Of a stretch of DNA of 64,000 nt, positions 61,002 to 64,000 are shown one piece after another. The DNA is from Actinomadura sp. DC4 (GTDB taxonomy: Bacteria; Actinomycetota; Actinomycetes; Streptosporangiales; Streptosporangiaceae): contig NZ_JAUEQY010000006.1 of NCBI RefSeq assembly GCF_030406325.1, positions 1 through 64,000 on the forward strand, written 5' to 3'. Below the pieces are notes generated by a model. That model was not told the origin of the DNA, searched no databases, and saw nothing but the letters and a program-made list of their open reading frames with translations. Made by a program: the position numbers and the translations under genes. Within the stretch, counting starts at the first letter, position 1. The number at the start of each line of letters is the position of its first letter.

Positions 61002-62003
61002 ATGGAGTTTCGTCATCTCGGCCGCAGCGGCCTCAAGATCAGTGAGCTCGCCTACGGCAACTGGATCACCCATGGTTCGCAGGTCGAGGAGGAGGCCGCC
61101 GCGGCATGCGTGCGGGCTGCCCTCGACGAGGGAATCACGACGTTCGACACCGCCGACGTCTACGCCCGTACCCGCGCGGAGGAGGTTCTCGGCCGCGCGC
61201 TCAAGGGCGAGCGCCGCGAGTCGCTGGAGATCTTCACCAAGGTCTACTGGCCGACCGGCAGCGGCAAGAACGACAGCGGGCTGTCCCGCAAGCACATCTT
61301 CGAGTCGATCCACGGCTCGCTGCGCCGGCTGCAGACCGACTACGTCGACCTGTACCAGGCGCACCGGTTCGACCACGAGACGCCGCTCGAAGAGACCATG
61401 AAGGCGTTCGACGACCTCGTGCGCCAGGGCAAGGTCCTCTACGTCGGCGTGTCGGAGTGGCGCGCCGAGGAGATCGCCCGCGCGCTGAAGATCGCCGATG
61501 AGATGGGCCTCGACCGGATCATCTCCAACCAGCCGCAGTACAGCATGCTGTGGCGGGTCATCGAGTCCGAGGTCGTGCCGCTGTCGGAGCAGGAGGGCAT
61601 CGGGCAGATCGTCTTCTCCCCGATCGCCCAGGGCGTGCTGACCGGCAAGTACAAGCCGGGCCAGGCCCCGCCGCCCGGTTCGCGCGCGACCGACGAGAAG
61701 AGCGGCGCCGGCTTCATCGAGCGCTACCTCACCGAGGAGATCCTCACCCGCGTCCAGGAGCTGAACCCGATCGCCGAGGACGCGGGCCTGTCGATGGCCC
61801 AGCTCGCGGTGGCCTGGGTCCTGCAGAACCCCAACGTCTCCGCCGCGATCATCGGCGCGACCCGCCCCGAGCAGGTGCGCGACAACGTGCGCGCGGCCGG
61901 GGTCACGCTCGACGCCGAGATCATGAAGCGCATCGACGACGCCCTCGCGCCGGTGGTCCAGCGCGACCCGGCCCGTACGGCCAGCCCGCGGCACCGCCCC
62001 TGA
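61002..62003 (+). CDS. Aldo/keto reductase (Kv-beta-like)
   Basis: A 333-residue NADPH-dependent oxidoreductase with the AKR tetrad: Asp and Tyr in TFDTADVYARTRAEEVLG, Lys in IFTKVYWP, and His in YQAHRFDHETP. The layout is close to the potassium-channel beta-subunit/YghZ group. Physiological substrate unknown. ATG 61002 starts 21 bp after the DUF3043 gene, so they may share a transcript. Confidence 0.9.
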   Translation: MEFRHLGRSGLKISELAYGNWITHGSQVEEEAAAACVRAALDEGITTFDTADVYARTRAEEVLGRALKGERRESLEIFTKVYWPTGSGKNDSGLSRKHIFESIHGSLRRLQTDYVDLYQAHRFDHETPLEETMKAFDDLVRQGKVLYVGVSEWRAEEIARALKIADEMGLDRIISNQPQYSMLWRVIESEVVPLSEQEGIGQIVFSPIAQGVLTGKYKPGQAPPPGSRATDEKSGAGFIERYLTEEILTRVQELNPIAEDAGLSMAQLAVAWVLQNPNVSAAIIGATRPEQVRDNVRAAGVTLDAEIMKRIDDALAPVVQRDPARTASPRHRP

Positions 62004-62010
62004 GCCCGAG

Positions 62011-62040
62011 CGCCGGCGTGGCCCGCGGGCCACGCCGGCG
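62011..62040. terminator. Bidirectional hairpin between convergent genes
   Basis: A perfect 30-bp palindrome lies between the aldo/keto reductase stop and the end of the convergent small gene. No T-run follows on either strand. Confidence 0.65.
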
Positions 62041-62045
62041 GCCGG

Positions 62046-62258
62046 TCAGCCCTCCGGCGGGTGCAGACTCATCGGGCCGTACACCACGCGTCCGTCCTCG
62101 ATCAGGTGGACCTGGTCGACCCCGGCCTCGACGAGACCGCGCCAGTTCTCCCCCACCCACGACTCGGCGTCGGCCTGTGTGGTCCACGTCTCGTCGCCGA
62201 GGTCGGGCGCGTCGATCTCCGTCCCATCGGCCTTCTCGTACCGCCAGCTCCAGGGCAT
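62046..62258 (-). CDS. Small conserved actinobacterial protein
   Basis: A 70-residue soluble protein (MPWSWRYEKADGTEIDAPDLGDETWTTQADAESWVGENW...). The pattern recurs as a short conserved protein in actinomycetes, but no function is known to me. It starts 16 bp after the DsbA-like gene ends, so probably in one transcript with it. Confidence 0.7.
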   Translation of the reverse strand: MPWSWRYEKADGTEIDAPDLGDETWTTQADAESWVGENWRGLVEAGVDQVHLIEDGRVVYGPMSLHPPEG

Positions 62259-62274
62259 TGGTCTCCTCTGTCCG

Positions 62275-63165
62275 TCATCCGGCCGCGATGATCCCGTTGC
62301 GCAGCCCTTCGGCGGTCAGCGTCTCATTCGTCGGGAGCGCCGTGCCGTTCACCTTCACCGTCGGCGTGCCGAGGATGCCGCCCGCGATCGCCAGGCCGCT
62401 CGTCTGCCGCACCTGCGCGGCGTACCGCTGGCTCCGTACGCAGGACGCGAACCCGGACGCGCCGACACCCGCCGCGCCGCCGTAGGAGACCAGGTCGGCG
62501 GCGCTGAAGCCGGCGGACCCCTCGGGCGGCTGGTGCAGGAAGAGCTGGTCCTGGAAGGACAGCCACTCCGCTCCGTCGGTGACGCAGTGCGCCGCCGCCG
62601 ACGCCCGCGTGGAGTTCCCCGCGAGCGGCTCCTGGCTGAAGATCACGATCGGATGGTAGACGACCTTGGCCTTGCCCTCGCCGGCGAGGTTCTTGAGCGT
62701 GGAGTCGTTGACCCGGTGGAACTCCTTGCACACCGGGCACTGGAAGTCCTCGTAGACGTCCACGAGCGGGGTGGTGACGCCACTCTTCGCCATCGCGACG
62801 GTGCCGTCGGGCGCCACGGTGGCCGTGACGCCGGCCGGCAGCGCCACGGCCTTGCCCCGCTTGCCGTCCTGGGAGACGAGGACGGCGGTGACCACGATGC
62901 AGATCACGAGCACGAGGAGGCCGGCGGACAGGCCGACGATGAGCCCGCGGCGGCCGCCTGCGGGCGGCGGTGGCGGGCCGTAGTAGGGCTGGCCGTACGG
63001 AGGAGCGTCGTACGGGGGCCGGCCGTACGGCTGCGGGCCGTACCGGGGAGGGGGTGGTCCGTACGGTGGCGGCTGCCAGTTCCCGTAGGGCGGCGGCGCT
63101 CCGGGGGGCAGGTCGTCCGGTGGTTCGGGGCCCTGCTGCGGCGGGCCGCTCGGGGGTTGGCTCAC
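62275..63165 (-). CDS. Membrane-anchored DsbA/thioredoxin-like protein
   Basis: A 296-residue protein. The N-terminal ~95 residues are Pro/Gly/Tyr-rich (PPYG repeats) and cytoplasmic, then one transmembrane helix (about 100-122), then an extracytoplasmic DsbA-like domain with the redox motif YEDFQCPVCKEFH and a cis-Pro loop GTPTVKVNG. Two further cysteines (AHCVTDG, ASCVRS) are typical of actinobacterial DsbA-like proteins. GTG 63165 has GGGAG upstream; the open frame to 63537 overlaps the riboswitch region and is rejected. Confidence 0.88.
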   Translation of the reverse strand: MSQPPSGPPQQGPEPPDDLPPGAPPPYGNWQPPPYGPPPPRYGPQPYGRPPYDAPPYGQPYYGPPPPPAGGRRGLIVGLSAGLLVLVICIVVTAVLVSQDGKRGKAVALPAGVTATVAPDGTVAMAKSGVTTPLVDVYEDFQCPVCKEFHRVNDSTLKNLAGEGKAKVVYHPIVIFSQEPLAGNSTRASAAAHCVTDGAEWLSFQDQLFLHQPPEGSAGFSAADLVSYGGAAGVGASGFASCVRSQRYAAQVRQTSGLAIAGGILGTPTVKVNGTALPTNETLTAEGLRNGIIAAG

Positions 63166-63224
63166 GGTCTCCCAGATTACCGGTGCGGGCCGTTTTGACG
63201 AGGTCTCGGCGTCCGTGGTCAACT

Positions 63225-63353
63225 CATCGGCAGCAGCACACGCGCCGACGTGGGGAAAGCCGGTCCGAATCCGGCGCTGACCCGCAACCGTGGACCGTAC
63301 GGGCACGACGCCCGAACGGTGAGCCGGACGCCCGCCCAGGCGCGAGCGGCTCC
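63225..63353 (+). ncRNA. Cobalamin (B12) riboswitch
   Basis: Contains GGGGAAAGCCGGTCCGAATCCGGC, CTGACCCGCAACCGTG and the 3' GGTGAGCCGGACGCCCGCC (B12-box-like), in the order and spacing of cobalamin riboswitches. It lies about 90 bp before the secreted-protein gene at the right edge. Split here only in description: no run above is longer than the conserved blocks. Confidence 0.9.
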
Positions 63354-63362
63354 GATTTTTCC
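63321..63362 (+). terminator. Terminator hairpin overlapping the riboswitch 3' end
   Basis: GAGCCG (63321-63326, inside the B12-box region) pairs with CGGCTC (63347-63352), followed by GATTTTT. Because one arm is part of the aptamer, B12 binding could decide between folds and so control termination. Confidence 0.55.
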
Positions 63363-63445
63363 GTCGTGGTCTGCGGGTGGAGTCCGGGCGCGTGCGGCTC
63401 ATGGTGCGCCCGTCCCGCCGGGACCACACCCTCAGAAAGGCGCCC

Positions 63446-64000
63446 ATGCTGAAGGTTCGATCCGGCGTCGCCGCCGTGGCGGCGCTCGTCTTCGGGCTCG
63501 TTCTCGCGCTCTCCGCCCCCGTGTCCGCCGACACCACCGCGTTCTGGGGTTACTGGCAGGCGGACGGCTCGCACTGGGCGTTCGCCAAGACCGGCCCGGC
63601 CACCGCGCACCCCAAGGACGGCGCCGTCGAGGGCTGGCGGTTCGCCAAGGCGAGCGGGAACACCGGCACGCCGCCGCACGCCAGGCCCGACTTCACCGCG
63701 GTCTGCGGGTCCGCCCCCGCGCCGGCCGGCAGCAAGCGGGTCGCGGTCGTCCTCGACTACGGCGAGCCGGCCGAGGCGCCGTCGGGCGCCACGCCGCCCG
63801 CCGCCAAGACCGCCTGCGCGATCGTGGCCAAGGACGCCACCGGCTCCGACGTCCTCGCCAAGGTCGCCCGGCCGCAGGCGGACAAGTCCGGCCTGATCTG
63901 CGCCATCGACGCCTTCGGCCCGTGCGCCAAGGCCGCGCCCGCCCCTTCCTCCTCTGCGGCGCCCGCCAAGCACAAGAGGAGCGCCGGGTCGACCGCGCTC
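63446..64000 (+). CDS. Secreted protein, cobalt-uptake operon associated (3' end outside window)
   Basis: An open frame of 185 codons runs off the right edge without a stop. The N-terminus is a signal peptide (MLKVRSGVAAVAALVFGLVLALSAPVSA), and the mature part begins DTTAFWGYWQADGSHWAFAKTGP. In streptomycetes, secreted proteins of this type sit first in B12-riboswitch-controlled operons encoding an ECF cobalt transporter; the rest would lie beyond the window (inference). Four cysteines may form disulfides, and the tail becomes Ala/Pro/Ser-rich. AGAAAGG lies six bases before the ATG. Confidence 0.8.
   Translation, partial: MLKVRSGVAAVAALVFGLVLALSAPVSADTTAFWGYWQADGSHWAFAKTGPATAHPKDGAVEGWRFAKASGNTGTPPHARPDFTAVCGSAPAPAGSKRVAVVLDYGEPAEAPSGATPPAAKTACAIVAKDATGSDVLAKVARPQADKSGLICAIDAFGPCAKAAPAPSSSAAPAKHKRSAGSTAL

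Noticed and set aside
1-64000. Search by eye for tRNA, rRNA, CRISPR arrays, att sites and complete insertion sequences
   Set aside because: None recognised; GC hairpins at gene ends were explained as terminators.

Overview
The window is chromosomal DNA from a high-GC actinomycete. Coding regions have strong GC bias at third codon positions, GTG, TTG and ATG starts are all used, and the respiratory genes are of the actinobacterial bcc-aa3 type (QcrCAB with CtaCDEF). The pspAB-htpX-pspAA-pspA module, two c-di-AMP riboswitches on NlpC/P60 cell-wall hydrolase genes, and (GEAR)n-type Rpn-like proteins all suggest a filamentous actinomycete. Streptosporangiales or Thermomonosporaceae is my best guess, an inference from gene content only.

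Layout. 1-8.2 kb: an Rpn-like protein with a truncated tandem copy, a 6-phosphofructokinase with PPi-type residues, a membrane protein, then a minus-strand run of EEP hydrolase, ROK glucokinase, small conserved genes, a metallophosphoesterase and CutC. 8.4-15 kb: acyl-CoA ligase, PimB-like mannosyltransferase, acetate transporter-family protein and two membrane-anchored metallopeptidase-like proteins. 15-18.3 kb: three NlpC/P60 hydrolases under two c-di-AMP riboswitches. 18.5-24 kb: NYN-domain protein, DEDD exonuclease/GIY-YIG fusion, rhomboid protease, AsnC-type ligand-binding protein and FolD. 24-25.1 kb: no convincing gene, but a degenerate 18-bp-period repeat. 25.2-38.6 kb: respiratory-chain block (qcrB-qcrA-qcrC-ctaE, then ctaF-ctaD-ctaC), interspersed with trpD, an L,D-transpeptidase, a NifS-like/TusA pair, an AdoK-like kinase and an ErpA-like Fe-S carrier. 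38.8-41.8 kb: nadA, an SDR epimerase and a LysR regulator.

41.8-56 kb is the most unusual part: nine tightly packed minus-strand genes that look like one operon. In transcription order they are P450, P450, class I terpene synthase, P450, PapA/condensation-like acyltransferase, P450, 3Fe-4S-type ferredoxin, a single-module type I PKS (KS-AT-DH-[degenerate region]-KR-ACP, no thioesterase) and a GGPP synthase. The simplest reading is that GGPP is cyclised to a diterpene and oxidised by up to four P450s. A reduced polyketide acyl chain made iteratively on the single module would then be transferred from the ACP to a terpene hydroxyl by the acyltransferase. That logic resembles fungal fumagillin biosynthesis but is bacterial here; the product is unknown to me. 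Two genes carry rare TTA codons.

56.2-64 kb: an alpha/beta hydrolase divergent from a TetR regulator with two matched operators; the PspA envelope-stress module with HtpX; a DUF3043 protein, aldo/keto reductase and DsbA-like membrane protein; and at the right edge a cobalamin riboswitch ahead of a truncated secreted-protein gene, probably the first gene of a cobalt-uptake operon.

No tRNA, rRNA, CRISPR array or complete insertion sequence was recognised.
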